The notes under the pieces are model-generated. The model did no database searches. It saw only the letters and a program-made list of their open reading frames with translations, and was not told the DNA's origin. The translations under genes and the position numbers were made by a program. From Formicarius rufipectus (lineage: Eukaryota; Chordata; Aves; Passeriformes; Formicariidae), in contig VXAU01001336.1 in the NCBI GenBank assembly GCA_013399695.1, forward strand, positions 124,001 to 188,000: a stretch of DNA of 64,000 nt. The letters run 5' to 3'. Within the stretch, counting starts at the first letter, position 1. Every line of letters begins with the position of its first letter. Below, piece after piece: positions 21,086 through 33,700 of the stretch.

Positions 21086-23449
21086 GGAGGGCAGAGGAGC
21101 CTTTGACATCGTGCCACGGAGACATTAGCTCTTCTTGATCTCCAGGACTTGAAGAGCCACGTGACCATACCTAGCTGAGTTACCCTGAGCTGTTTACAGG
21201 TTACTCCACTGCATGGACTAGCTCTGCACCGAGTTCTTCCACTCCATGCATGTCCGCTCACCTTTCCTCCAGGATTTCAGCTTCCTCCTTGGCACCGCTG
21301 GCACAAAACCACCCACCTGAAGGCAGAGTTAACCCAGTTCCCCAGCCAAATGCCCCTTCTTCCAGGAGATTCCCCCCAGTCACCACTGCACTGAGCAATG
21401 CTGTGTTCCTTGCACAGCCCTAGAAGCGGTGCATCCCAAACTGAGGGATGTCAGATGTTTGGGAAGCAGCAGCAGGACAGGGATGAGCGTGCTGACCCCA
21501 CAACAAGGGTGGGTGTGACGGGCACTGTGAGTCCTGCTTTGAGTAACTTGGGGTGCAGGGTCATTGCTGGACCATTCCCAAGACAGGAGAGGGACAAACC
21601 CACGCCTGCATCAGGCTCAGCAGTGGCCCAGAGGTCACTCAGTGGCACAGCAGGAACCTGCACCCTTGTCCTTGGGTGAGTGCAAGCTCTGCTTACCTTC
21701 CTGCCTTCACTACTGGCTGTATCTCCATTTTCATAATCCAGTACAGCAAACAGAACAGTCAGAGGAGACCAAACAGGGCAGAAAGAGGAAAGCACAAACA
21801 TATTTACCCAAACTAATGAGCAGCGCTCCAAGCTGCCACCTGGACTCCTGAAGGGCACAGCCTGGCATGGGGTGGGAGAGCTGGGAGGGGAAAAGAGGGG
21901 AAGAGAGTCAATGTGGGGTGGGAGAAAAGCAGAATCACTTTCACAAGGGGGAGGCACAACTCTTCCTGGCTGGATAGGCTCCTCCTGGGAATGTCTCCTG
22001 GGCTGCTCACACACTGTCTGACACATGTACAGTGCAGGAGCTGCTCCAGGGCTTTGTGTCACTGCCTGGTGGCACCTGCTGGTCCAGCAGAACTGAGCCC
22101 AGCTGGTGGGACCTGCAGGGAGAGAATGGGGGTTGGCAGAGGGGATGGAGGTGGGCAGAGGTAGGGGAGGTGGGCAGGGGGGCATGAATCTCCAGAGCAG
22201 CCTGGGCAGGTGCTTCACCAAATCTCTCCCATCTTCTCCTGCTTCCCCAGCTCGAGAAGGTGCTGCAAACACGTCCAGGGAACAGCGAACAGAAGAGGAA
22301 TTACTGTCTGAAATGAAAACTGAAACAACACATGTCTGCAGGCAGAGAGCATGTTGGAGAGAAGGAGTCAGGAACTCAGCACGAGGCACTGTTCTGTTGC
22401 TGAAATACCAGGTTACGTGGTTTCTAAAGACAATTCTGAGAGTAAATCTGTTTTAGTCAAATGGCTTTAAAAAAAACCAACATGCTGTTTCATTCCAGAT
22501 TTCACTTAACAATTCATTCCCCACCCAAATCCAATTTTTTTGACTTTTTGTGTCAGAAAGAAACCTGAAAAAAAGACTGGCATGTGTTTTGTTTTGGCTT
22601 AGCAAGCAAACTGGAACTAAAAGAGAACAGCACAAAGGTCTCCCCACAACCAAAGGCCTTGACATGTGCAAGGCAGGAGACAGAGATGCCACACGTCTGG
22701 CGGAGACTCAGTCCTTGGCATGTGGTCCTCACACCTCCCTTTCCCAGGGAACCAACCCTGGCAGAAGCCAACCTGCTGCTGAGGTGCCTAATAAGGTGCA
22801 TGTTTTATAATGGAGACGCTTTTAATGGGGTTGAGTGGATCTAAGAGTCTCCACTGTGTCATAAATTCCTGAGACAAGCTTTTGGTGTCATATTGCTTCT
22901 TGTTATAATGAAGGGGATTTGAATAGGATGTAATGGAGGTGGGAGCTAAGCTATGGCAGCAATTTATCATGGGAATCTGCTGCAGCACTCGGGCAAATGA
23001 AAGCTTTTTTAGATATAGATACAGATGGATTGGAATGGACTTGCTTCTCACACAGGAGGCTCCTTTATCACCAATAATATCAGGACAAATACTGCTTTGC
23101 ACTTGGCACTGTCTCTAATTGCATTAACATATCAGTTGTGAGTGGTGCTGCTCCCAGCCAGAAACTCATCACCAGCAGTGCCTCTGGCAAACAAGAAGGG
23201 TGCCAGCTGCTTGTAGGTGTGAATATTGTCATAAATGGGCTTTCATAAGCAGGAGTAACAGATCCACTCATATGTCCTACAGCAAATGAAGCAGCTCCTT
23301 GCTTTGTAGCTCCTGGTTTACAGCTCCATGTTCCCCTTTTCCATGTGGGAGTGTGTGCCTGAATGCAGACAGAGGAGGAGAGGAAAACCTTCAGGGCAAC
23401 AAGGGGAAGGCTCAGCTCTCAGGCACGACAGCCCTTTTGGCATGGGCAG
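21086..23449. other. Unique sequence with a long unassigned minus-strand open frame
   Basis: The minus-strand frame 22389-21451 stays open for 312 codons. It begins with GTG; the first ATG is at 22185 (about 244 codons left). It is rich in Pro and Ser and resembles no family I know. Separately, 21262-21316 on the minus strand is flanked by a pyrimidine-rich acceptor and an AAAG/GTGAGC donor. Neither is strong enough to call a gene. Confidence 0.35.
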
Positions 23450-23524
23450 ACTGTGACAGAACAAGAGGGAACAGTTTTAAACTAAAAGAGGAGAGATTTA
23501 GATGAGATGTTAGAAAGTTCTTTA
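23450..23524 (+). mobile_element. Short internal CR1 fragment
   Basis: Sense CR1 sequence (GACAGAACAAGAGGGAAC, AGTTTTAAACTAAAAGAGG, AGATTTAGATGAGATGTTAG) stops abruptly at TTCTTTAACC, where an opposite-orientation copy begins. Confidence 0.8.
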
Positions 23525-23905
23525 ACCCCCCTGCCATGGGCAGGGACACCTTCCACCAGCCCAGGTTGCTCCAAACTCCATCCAACCTGGCCTTGGACAC
23601 TTCCAGGGATGGGGCAGCCAGAGCTCTCTGGACAAACTTTGCCAGGGCCTCACTACCCTCACAGGGAACAATTTCTTCCCAAAATCCCATCTAACCCTGC
23701 CCTCCATCACTGGGAAGCCATTCCCCCTTGTCCTGTCCCTCCAGACCCTTGTCAATAGTCTCTCTCCATCTTTCCTGTCAGCCCCTTCAGGCACTGGAAA
23801 GCCACAATTAGGTAACCCTGAAGCTCCTCTTCTCCAGGCTGGACAATCCCAATTCTCCCAGCCTTTCCTCATAGGAAAGGTGCTCCATCCCTCTCATCAT
23901 CCAGG
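23525..23905 (-). mobile_element. CR1 LINE fragment lacking its terminal tail
   Basis: It begins inside the element at CCCCTGCCATGGGCAGGG rather than at the tail, so about 60 terminal bases are missing. It continues through GGATGGGGCAGCCAGAGC, AATCCCATCTAACCCTGCCC and TTCTCCAGGCTGGACAATCC to CTCTCATCATCC. The minus fragment covers the same CR1 region as the plus fragment beside it, so these are two elements, not one inverted copy. Confidence 0.9.
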
Positions 23906-26156
23906 GGGGCTGAACCCTGGAAGCACCGTGGGGCCAAGCCCCTGGACAAGCTCAGGGGATCCTGTGCTGGCCACAGACCCCACACAGGAGAGCTCCACAC
24001 GCTGCAGGGACTCACCGGTGCTGTCGCCAGTGGAGGGGAAACCACTCTGGATTTCTGGAAAAAGCTTTCCCCAGCACAAATCCTTAACCAGCATTTCTCT
24101 GGCTCTAGTACTCATTTGAGGTTAAATATAATTGACCACCTGCTAGGTTTGGAGGTATAAAAGGGTTTATATATATATATATATAAAATAGTATTCAGGC
24201 TGTGCCCTGGGTAGGAGGGGGAAGCACTCTGCTCTGCTCTGTCACTGCCTGTGAGGTTTCTTCAGTGTCAGCCACTCAGGGATGTAAATGCTGCAGACAT
24301 CAGGTTACTCAGACTTTGGCTCATTCTCTTTTGATCTCATATTTGTGTCTTTTCCAGGGCTCTCCCCCCCCTTCACTTCTTTCTTCCTTTCTCCTTATAA
24401 CTCTAAACATCCCTTTTAGCTTCTAAAGATAGGGCAATGTTGTGCTAAGGAAAAAGTAATTTTGCAATTTGACCTAAAAATGGGCATGTTCAGAGTCAGT
24501 CAGTTCTTGGAATGCAGCTTCAAAATTAGACACAACTTCCTAAAGCCCAAATCTGGACTTTTTGCTGTGCAGAGGGGTAGGTAACCCTGGGGATGCTTGG
24601 TGCCCGTCCCTCCCTGCCAGGAACACTTGGCACAGGGACTTGGTCTGAAGTCCAGGAGCAAATAGGAAGGGTGGGGTGGAGGTTTGATATGCTTGTGATG
24701 GCTTTGATGGCTTTAAGGAGTGTCATGGCAACAGTGTAAGCTGGATAATTAATATTGCACACGGAATTACAGCGCAGGCAGAGACGACAGCGCTTTAAAT
24801 CCATGAAATGCCCCTCTGCCTGAGCCACTTTTCCCAGCTGGGTGGGGACTGAGATATTTCAGGATCACAGACCCATGGGAAAGGTCAGGGGGCCTATATC
24901 CAGTGCCCCAGCTGACCCTATTTCTAGCACAAGGTTTGGTCTGTGGTCACAGCCACCAGCCCGTGGAAAGGAGCAGGGTCCTGCTGTGGGCAGGGAGTGC
25001 TGAGCTCCCAGCCAGCAGCAGGAAGGGAGGGAAGGCAGAGCAAACACTGATCTGTGTCCTGCAGGGCAGGGGACATGTGCAGGTGATGGAAGCAAGCCTG
25101 ACATGACCCTTTTTTGCCTTGGTCTGGCAGCAGACCTCTGGGATTTCAGGGGGAAACTGGTGGGTGGCAGGTTGGGAACACACTGTAGAGCCCCTCCAAC
25201 AAGTGTTTATTCCCCCAGTTGCCTCTGTGGGAGTTCTGCTCCATTCCTGGAGACCAAATGCATAAGCAGGGGCAGGTTCACCACTCCTGCACCTCCGAGC
25301 AGCATTTCAGAGTCTGCAGACACAATAAAGCAGGGAGGGCATGTGAAGCTGGTCTAGGGACAAACACCCCATTTCCTTATGCTCTGGGTCCTTCCCAGGC
25401 TGGGCACAGTGAGAGGGGCCAGCTGGGCACAGGTCTGTGTGTCCATGGCCCTGCTCCTCCTTGGCATGGGTGCCTGCCCACAGTCCCTGCTGGGGACAGA
25501 GCCCAGGGTACTTCAGCCACCCTCGGCAGCCCATCATCATCTCCCAGGCTCACGGGGAGAAGATGCTTTGCTCACAGACTGGTCCTCACCCCTGTGCTGG
25601 CCCCTCTGGCAGGTAAAAATCCCTTTGCTGCCCTTGCCTCTCAAGCTGCATAACCCTGGAGACAGGGGTTGGGTGCCTTCTGTGTGCTGGGGTGACACAG
25701 GGTGTGCTGCTGCTTGCGAGGTTCAGCCAGTACTGGGAGCACTGGGAGCACTGGGCTGGCCCCAGTGCTGACATGCACTCCTGCAGCAGGACCCTGGCTC
25801 AGTGTGTTCTGCAGTCTGATTTCTCATCCTGCTCCAAAAGTGTCCTTCTGTCTTTCATCTACCTCTGCCTGTACATCTATTCCATGGCACTTGCATTGGT
25901 GCAGCCAAGAGCTCCAGGAGACAAATCCCATGGAAGTAAGAAGCTGAGACTGAGCTGAGCACAGGGGGACAGTTCCCATTGGAATGTCAGCACTGGACAA
26001 AGGGCTGTGATGTTCAATGCAACTCCTCCACCCTCCACCTTGGAAAACAGATTAAAAGAGCCAAAACCAGCCCAGCCTTGAGCCACAGTGTCTGTTCCAG
26101 CAGCAGCTGTTCCCCCACAACCTCCACATCTGTCCTTACGCTGCTCTTTTGTTTCA
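23906..26156. other. Unique sequence, no gene seen
   Basis: No gene recognised. It includes a TA run of about 20 bases at 24167-24186 and a short GGGAGCACT tandem near 25735-25757. Open frames at 25219-25771 have no family resemblance. Confidence 0.45.
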
Positions 26157-26945
26157 TCATAGAACCGTAGAACGTTTGGGTTGGAGGGGGCACTAAAGAT
26201 TAATTCATTACCCACCCTGCCATGGGCAGGGACACCTTCCACCAGCCCAGGTTGCTCCAAGCCCTGTACAACCTGGTCTGGGACACTTCCAGGGATGGGG
26301 CAGTCACAGCTCCTCCGGGCATCCTGTGCCAGGGCCTCACCACCCTCACAAGGAAGAATTTCTTCCCAATAGCCCATCTATCCCTGCCCTCTGGCTGTTT
26401 GAAGCCATTCCCCCTTGTCCTGTCACTCCAGGCCCTTGGAAATAGTCTCTGTCCAACTTTCTTGCAGGTTCCCTTCAGGCACTGGAAGCCTCACTTAGTT
26501 GACTCCAGAGCTTTTTTTCTCTCCAGGTTGAACAATCCCAGCTCTCCCAGCCTTTCCTCCCAGCAGAGCTGCTCCATCCCCTGCCCATCCTGGTGCCTCC
26601 TCTGGACTCTCTCCAGCAGCTCCATGTCCTCCCTGTGCTGTTCCCCAGGGCTGGGGCAGCTCTGCAGGGGGGTCTCACCTGAGGGGGCAGAGGGGCAGAA
26701 TCCCCCCCTGTCCTGCTGCCCCCGCTGTGGGACCAGCCCAGGGCACGGGGGGTTCTGGGCTGGGCCATGTCCAGCATCTCCCCCACCAGCACCACCAAGT
26801 CCTTCTCCCCAGGGCTGCTCCACCTGCTCATCCCCTCTTCTGTGATATCCCAAGGGTGCCCCAACCCCGGTGCAGCTCCAGCACTTGGTCCTGTTCCTCC
26901 CAGTCAGCCCATCCCTACCTGTGGGTCCTTCCTCCAGGTGAAGGC
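26157..26945 (-). mobile_element. CR1 LINE, longest copy in the window
   Basis: The tail complement (CATCATAGAACCGTAGAACG) is followed by the full 3' region: CCATGGGCAGGGACACC, TCTCCAGGTTGAACAATCCC, TCTCTCCAGCAGCTCCATGT, CACCAGCACCACCAAGTCC and CAGCACTTGGTCCTGTTCCT. At about 790 bases it reaches furthest toward the 5' side of all copies here. It is 5'-truncated and no reverse transcriptase domain is visible. Confidence 0.93.
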
Positions 26946-28108
26946 GCTCAGTCACTCTGCAGAGAGACAGAGCTTTCAATCCCTTCCCAAACTAAGCAGA
27001 AAGCATCTGTGAGGATGAGGAAAGACTTGGATTTCCTCCCTGGGGCCCAGCTGGAGCCTTTAAGTGAAGATATAACACACAATACCCATAGTGAAGTGTG
27101 AACAAACAGCTCTGCTGTTCATTAACGCCGTGTAGGTGTTGGTTTATGTAGCAGGGTAACCCAGGAGTGCTGTGGGGAGCTGTTAACTTGAATAACTGTG
27201 CCCTGTTGTAAGTGGAGCTGCGCTACTTGGGCCGGAAAGGAGGAATGCTGCCTCTTGTAATTGCAACTGCAGTAATGAGGAGCTTGGGAGTGAGGCTGAT
27301 AAGCAGCAAGATAATAGACTAATGAGCAGGATGGCTGGAGTCTGTCAAAGGACTAGCCAAGGTATCTGCAGGACCCCAATGGTATTGTACAGGGAGGAAG
27401 TGTGGACCAGGAAACAGCAAAATATAGCTTTTAAAAGATGTATAGGATGAACCGAGCACTTAATGCTGATAATAATTGGAGCTTGAGGGTGTGCTTAGTG
27501 TATGAATAAAGTAATTAACCAATTAAAAATGCACAAGAGACACATGATAGAAAATGATAACCAACAGGAAAATGATTGATGCCCTGTACAGGGAGCTGGA
27601 ACGTTCACTGTGTGTTATTAGAAAAGATGCCTGGGCTCTTCAGATACCAGCACGTGGAGACCCACTGGGTGCTCTTTGATCACTGGTCTCCACTGTTGTA
27701 CTTGCCACCTGCTGTGCTGCCTGTGTGATAAATTGCCTGGAATTAATCCAACCCCCCTGTTTGCAAGGAGCAGAGTCTGGAAAATGTGTGGAATCCACAC
27801 TGGATGCCTTTGAAATGGCCAAGCATGTGGCAGAGCCCTGGGGGGCATCTGCTTTCCAGGGAGTGGGGCTGCCTGAAAGGAGGAGCAGCCAGCACAGTGT
27901 GGCACATGTAGAAGTCCCCAGATGAGCCTGGGGGATTAATCTAGTGATGCATGATCGAATTATCCTTTGTTAGTGTCTTTTTTTAAAGACCACAGAAAAT
28001 GTCAGCTACAAAGATGAAGATTTCAGTAACTTTCAGTGCCTTCTTTTGAATTCAGCAGTGAAGGTGATCAGCCCCCTTGAGTCTGTGCTTTCCGGATGAG
28101 GGCTGAGA
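26946..28108. other. AT-rich unique sequence, candidate conserved noncoding element
   Basis: No gene or repeat seen. From about 27110 to 27600 the sequence is low in CpG and rich in homeodomain-type cores (CATTAACG, AGTAATGAGG, AAAGTAATTAACCAATTAAA near 27510). It has the texture of a vertebrate developmental enhancer. This is inference from composition only. Confidence 0.3.
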
Positions 28109-28318
28109 CAAAGCTGTGAAGTTGTGTCATCAGGAAGATGTTCTTCCCCCAGAGAGGCTGGGCACTGGAAGCCTCCCAGAGCTCAAGGAATACTTGGACA
28201 ACACCCTCAGGGACCTGGTGGGACTGTTGGGATGCCCTGTGTAGGGCCAGGGTTTGGACTTGGCCATCCATGTGAGTCTCTTCCAGCTCAGGATCTTCTG
28301 TGATTCCATGATTCCCTG
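28109..28318 (+). mobile_element. CR1 LINE 3' fragment
   Basis: Diverged sense copy: AGTTGTGTCATCAGGAAG, TTCTTCCCCCAGAGAGGCTG, GGGACCTGGTGGGACTGT, CTTCCAGCTCAGGATCTTCT and the tail GTGATTCCATGATTCCCTG. It belongs to the subfamily of 19755 and 56099 but is much older. Confidence 0.82.
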
Positions 28319-31300
28319 AAAGCTGTATGGTCATAATTTCCTTGCTTCTCTAGACCCAATCCACTGACCACACACCTCCTGTGGTGTGGAGTCAGCCAGG
28401 GCTTATCCTGCAGGCTGTAGGACCCTTTGTTTGCTGTAAAACTGGGAAAGTGTTAGGAAAGAAAGTGTTGGGAAAGATTTAAATGACTGAATGCCAGCCT
28501 GGAGAACCACACGGTATCCCTGCTGCTGCTGCACACCCCCCATGTGATGGGCAGCAAGTCCTGAGCACCAGATATTTCACTGGTGATTTCTGATGTGTTC
28601 CTCAACTCCTGGCACCTGACTGAGACCTCACTGCTGGAAATGCCTAAGGCTGAGAGGTTGTGCTACAACTGCAGTCAGTGGGAGCCTTGCTCCAAACACA
28701 CAAACCCTCCTTGGAATAACTTTGCCCACACAAAAAAAAAAAGATTAAAAAAATAAAGAGAAACCCCCACTGATAACATGAAAACAAACCAAAACAAGGA
28801 CCAGGTGTCTCAGCCTGGGTATCTCAAACTAATGACTCTATTTAATCTTCATAAACCCCTTCACAATGCAGAATCTCGTGCAAATGAGTTCTTGAATGTC
28901 TGTGAGGCACTCGGGTCCCAGAGCGATGGGTTTCAGAGGAGAGCGGATGAGGACACACATATTTCTGGGCTGGTTGCAGCCCTGGGACAGCAGGCAGTAA
29001 ATAAGGCAGTTTGCTGAAAATGAGGAGAAAACAAAAATAGGAGGGAGGTGCTCGCTGAGGAAGCACCACTTGTGCAGCAGCCACTGCTCTCTACATGTGG
29101 AATTTGCTCCATATTTAGGGTGTTTATTTGCCTGGATGGCCAGCAGCCAAATCCTAGTGGATCCTATGCTAAATCCCTGACATGGGGCAGATTGATCAGG
29201 GATAAGTCTCCTATCCCTGTGAGGCATCAGTGGCAGGGGGGGCTGGGAATGTGGGGGTGACCAAGGATCACCAGCTGATGAATGTTTAGCCGGTCTGGAT
29301 GCACCATCACCTGCCTCAGTGCCCTCAGGCTCCTGTTTGTTTTGCAGAAAGGGTGAGTTTGGAGCAGAGCAAACAGGGGGCTGTGGGTTCTCAAGCAACT
29401 CGTGAAACCACGTTCCAGTTCTGCGTGAAAGTTGCCAGGTTAAAATAATCTTCAGCTGTAATGATTTCATTTTGCCAATATGCAAATCCTCAGCATCCCA
29501 CCTGATCCACTGCACTCCAGCCCGTGACTGCCCTTCCCAGCCTGGAGCTGCTCCCAAGGTTCCTCTGCCTGGAGAAGCTGAAGCTCCTACAGGAGGATTG
29601 AGCAGATGAGTCTGTGGTGTCCCCTCTGGTGCCGCTGAAGTGGCAGTGGCTCCATGCCCACTTGGAACACTGTTTCCAGGGATGCGGGATCAACACACGG
29701 GCTCTGCACAGCTCCAGGAAACACAGGAGTTCATCCAGGAGCACAAACTCTGCCTCATTGTCTCACATCCCAGAGACTATTTTAAATGTTTAAATGTAGG
29801 TTATGCTGCAACAACATATCAATATATCCTTTCTATCAGGTCTTTTCTAGGCCTTGATCACTGTTAAGTGTCTGTTCCCCCTCGGGTTTGAGCCTCTCTG
29901 GAACTGCTGAGGCTGAGAAACAACCCCTGTACCGCAGGAGTCAGCATGCAAAGAGAGCAAGCCTTCCCACAAAGTCCCACCACCTGCCTGGAGAGCAAGG
30001 AACAGCCAACAGTCTCTCCATGTCTGCATCTAGGGGAACTGAAGCAACCATCTTATTTCCTTTCTTACCCTTTTCACTGTTGTTTTGCCCTGTCCATCAT
30101 CTCACTTGTACCCCCTTTCATCTTTCTTTTCCTCTTTACCTGCTTTCACCACGGAGATGACCAAAGCATAGACTGGAGGCTGTTTATCTGAATATTTCCA
30201 CCCCCCATGTCTTCTCACAATATGACCTGAAGGGTTTTTATGAGTTTCTTTCCAAAGGCTTATTAATCAACTTCCCTCTGCACAGGGAAGCCCGTGGGGT
30301 GACCTCAGCCCGTGTGGAACAGCAAAGGACTCGGTTAAAGGACACTCTACCTTGGGGTCTGACACATCACTTAAAGAATGGGATTCTTCTTTGCCTGCAT
30401 GATTAAATGCTGTAAGTACATCTGCCACTACAGAAAACACACTTCCCTGCCCTGTCACTGAATGAGTTTGGTCCCTGGAATAAATGAGCCTAAGCTCTGG
30501 ACTCAAAATCCGCAGCTTATGAGCGTGCTGCAGATATTAGTCACATTGTTTAATGCAACACTGGAAAGCTCTTGGATGCTACAGCGACAAGCACAGTGTG
30601 AGCACTTGTACAAACTAGAACAAAAAAGCTCCTTCCTGCAAGCAGGCGTGAGCAGGCTTAATGTAATTCTGTTCCTCGCAGAGAGGAAATCTGCCCGACC
30701 CCCTCATTTTCTCTCCCTTGCTCTTGAATGAGTTTGATATCTGTGTTCTTGAAAATGAAAAAAGAAAAAAAGAAGAGAAAAAAAAAAAAAAAAGTCGAGT
30801 CAAAGAGAAGAGGTTTGTGTTTCCATCCTGATTCAGAAAATTGCTTGAGAACATACTTAACTTTAAACCTCTCGTTAAAGCTGAGCACTCACACGAAGGC
30901 TTTGTTTTACAGGGATTGAGGCCCTGATCCAAGGGAAAAAAAGAAATCTTAATGTACCTGAAGTGGTGCTGGGAGAAAGATTGCATTTCTCATACAAAAT
31001 GAGGCCTTTCTCAAATTCTTATTCAAGTTGTCCCAAGAGGAAAATATCTCTACCCCCTGTAGCTGATGCTAAAATGTCTCTTTCCCCCTAACAGATCCCT
31101 AAAGCTCCTTAACCCTGACAGTGCCCCAGAGCAGTGGATCCAGGCAGCAGGACATCCTTTGGGTCCTCTTTGGGGCCTGCCCAGGGCACCAGCAGCCCCA
31201 CAGGCTGCTCCCCTGGTGATGAAGGATGCAGAGAGGTGACAGCAGGGAGGTGACAGGGATGATCCTCCCTGGCATCCCTGCTGGGGAGCCCAGGACAAGG

Positions 31301-33431
31301 GCAGAGGGACAGTGCTGTGGGGCATCCACTGCAGTTCCAGGCTGTGGCTCCATAATGAGTCATGTCCTATGATTATATGAGATAATACAATTGCACTGTT
31401 AACGTTAAGAAGAGCCATAAATGTTCTTGCAAAGGATAATGAGCTCTGAAAGGCTTGAAAGTGTTTTGTGGGCACCCTGGGGAGCTGGACTGTCCCTGCA
31501 TTGCACTGTGTCCCTGCACAGGTTCCCCTGACCTGGGATCAGCTGCCACGTGGAGACACAAGCACGTCAGTCCCATCCCTGCTTGGAAGGCTGGAACTGA
31601 GCCTTCCCCTGCAAACCAACCCACATTCACACTCCTTTCCCATTTTCTGGCCCTTCCCTGCTGCATTCAGCTGATGCAGCACAAAGATGAGGCACAGAAG
31701 GGACCTGTGCCAGGGTGCACCTTGTTTTGCAGGTCCTGAGGCACCTCCCAGTCCCTGCAGGAGGAATTCCTGCCCCTGCTCCTCTCTTCTGTCCTTCCTG
31801 AGGGGGTACCAGATCCTGAGCATCTCCCACTGCAACTGCATCCCACCCACAGGCAGGCAGCGTCCAAGTGGTTCCCACGGCGGCCAGCACTGTGAGGAGG
31901 AACAGATTAAAAACCTCCATTGTGAAAAAATGTCAATATTTACATTCTCTAAGTTAAGTTGTTCTTTTTTCGACTTTCTCCCATAAGTGCCTGTTATAGT
32001 GTTTTGAAAAGACACGGACCTAAGAGCAACACAAATAGCAACTGGCAGAATTAATAAAAGAGAGGCTGAGACTTAAGAAAATAAGATGATATTAACAAGA
32101 TAATTATCTCTCATCAAATTAGTCCAGAGGGAGCCAAGCCAAGCTCCACTCAGTAGCCTGGAAGGAAAGGAACTGGCAGGGGAAGCTATTTGTGTAACAA
32201 CAATAGAAACACTCTGCCCTTCTCTAGGAAAGGGCTGGGAGCAGCGAGACACCACTGTGATAAGCACTTTATAAATGCAGATAGAGGGAACCTTTTGTGT
32301 GAGGAGCTGGGAGCAGTTTCCAGTGAAGCAGCACAGCTCCAGAGGCTCCTGTGGGAATGTGAGACCTGGAAAAGGGCCTTGGCTGCCAGGGATGTGCCCC
32401 ATCCACCCTCACCCTCTCCCACCTTCCCCCACACTGTTGCCTCTCTCCTCTTCCTCGTATTTTTTCCCCTTTGCTTTCTGAGACCACGGAATTTGTTTCC
32501 ACCCTGCGCCTCCCCGGATTTAACCTGGATTTAGCCTCACTGGAGAGCTCCCAGTGATCCAATCGCTTTCTTTATCTTCCCCTTTTAACAAAACCAAACG
32601 ACGGGGTGGGAAAGCCCGCGCTAACACGCCCTGTCTGAACACGATCGTGCTGGGGGTGCTTTGGGGAAAGCTCCCCCGTGAAATGAGAGCGTGTCCTGCC
32701 ACAGCAGCTCCCCGTGTGCCTCTGCCTCCCTGCAGCACCACCAGCCAGCCCGACAGGCAAGGGGCACATCCCCAGAGTCACTTCAGAGCGTTTCCCACTC
32801 CAGCATCCAAGTGCTTCCCAGTATTAGACCCTAAATCTGGTCCTCTCCTGGGGGAAATCCCCGCACAGAGCATCCTCCTCTCACCGCCAAACGAGCTCTG
32901 TAAGAGTTCATAAACACACACTTCCCTCTGTGTTCTCAGGCTTTCAAAACAAAGGCATGTGTTTGTAATTACTCTGCTGTGCTATATTTTGGGCATTTTA
33001 AGTCTCTTATTTTCCTTCTTTGTTGCTGTTTATGTGGCAGCAGTTTCTCTCTAAACACAAAGCACCTCGAGGCTTTTGATGTGCTCCGTTTCCCAACCTA
33101 TCTCAAAGCAACTGGCTTTTTCTGCTCCCCTAGATGGCAACTTAAGACAAGTATTTATCCGTGCGAGAGTGGCGTGGCTCCGGGAGCACCGGCTGGGCAG
33201 AAAGGCGTGGGAGTCGGAGCAGATGATGGACTGACTTTTGATTAACACACTGCGGGGCTGACATGAAGCAGACAAATGCCAGGTAGGGCCACGCTGTGGG
33301 TGAGCCTTCTGGGAGGAATCCTCATCCCTTCAAAAAGGAATGCTGAGTCTCTGCTCCTTTTGCTGCACTAGAGATGGCTCAGAGCCACCCACTCAATTAG
33401 TCTCTTTGCTGTGTCTAAACAGGGACTGGGA
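28319..33431. other. Five kilobases of unique sequence, no gene seen
   Basis: No gene, RNA or interspersed repeat recognised in the longest repeat-poor stretch so far. Local features are an A-rich run at 28729-28760 and a purine tract at 30757-30794 (AAAAAG and A runs). A frame of 239 codons (29557-28838, minus) has no domain I recognise. Confidence 0.45.
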
Positions 33432-33700
33432 AATCACAGAATTCCAGAACCATGGAATGGATCAGTTGGAAGGGACCACAGTGGCTCAACTGGTCCCACC
33501 TCCCTGCTCAAACAGGACCATCCCAGAGCACATGGCACAGGATTGTGTCTAGGTGGTTCTGGAATATCTCCAGGGAGGAGACTCCAGCCCCTCTCTGGGC
33601 TCTGCTCAGGACTGGGGCACTGCCCAGCCAACAAGTTCTTCCTGCTGTGCAGGTGGAACTCACCGGGCATCAGTTCCTGCCCGTTCCTCTTCTCCTATTT
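33432..33700 (-). mobile_element. CR1 LINE 3' fragment
   Basis: Same subfamily as 8249-8810. From TCCAGGGAGGAGACTCCAGC through CACTGCCCAGCCAACAAGTT to GGGCATCAGTTCCTGCCCGT the two copies differ at only a few positions over about 120 bases. This copy is shorter and diverges after CCTGCCCGT. Confidence 0.9.
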
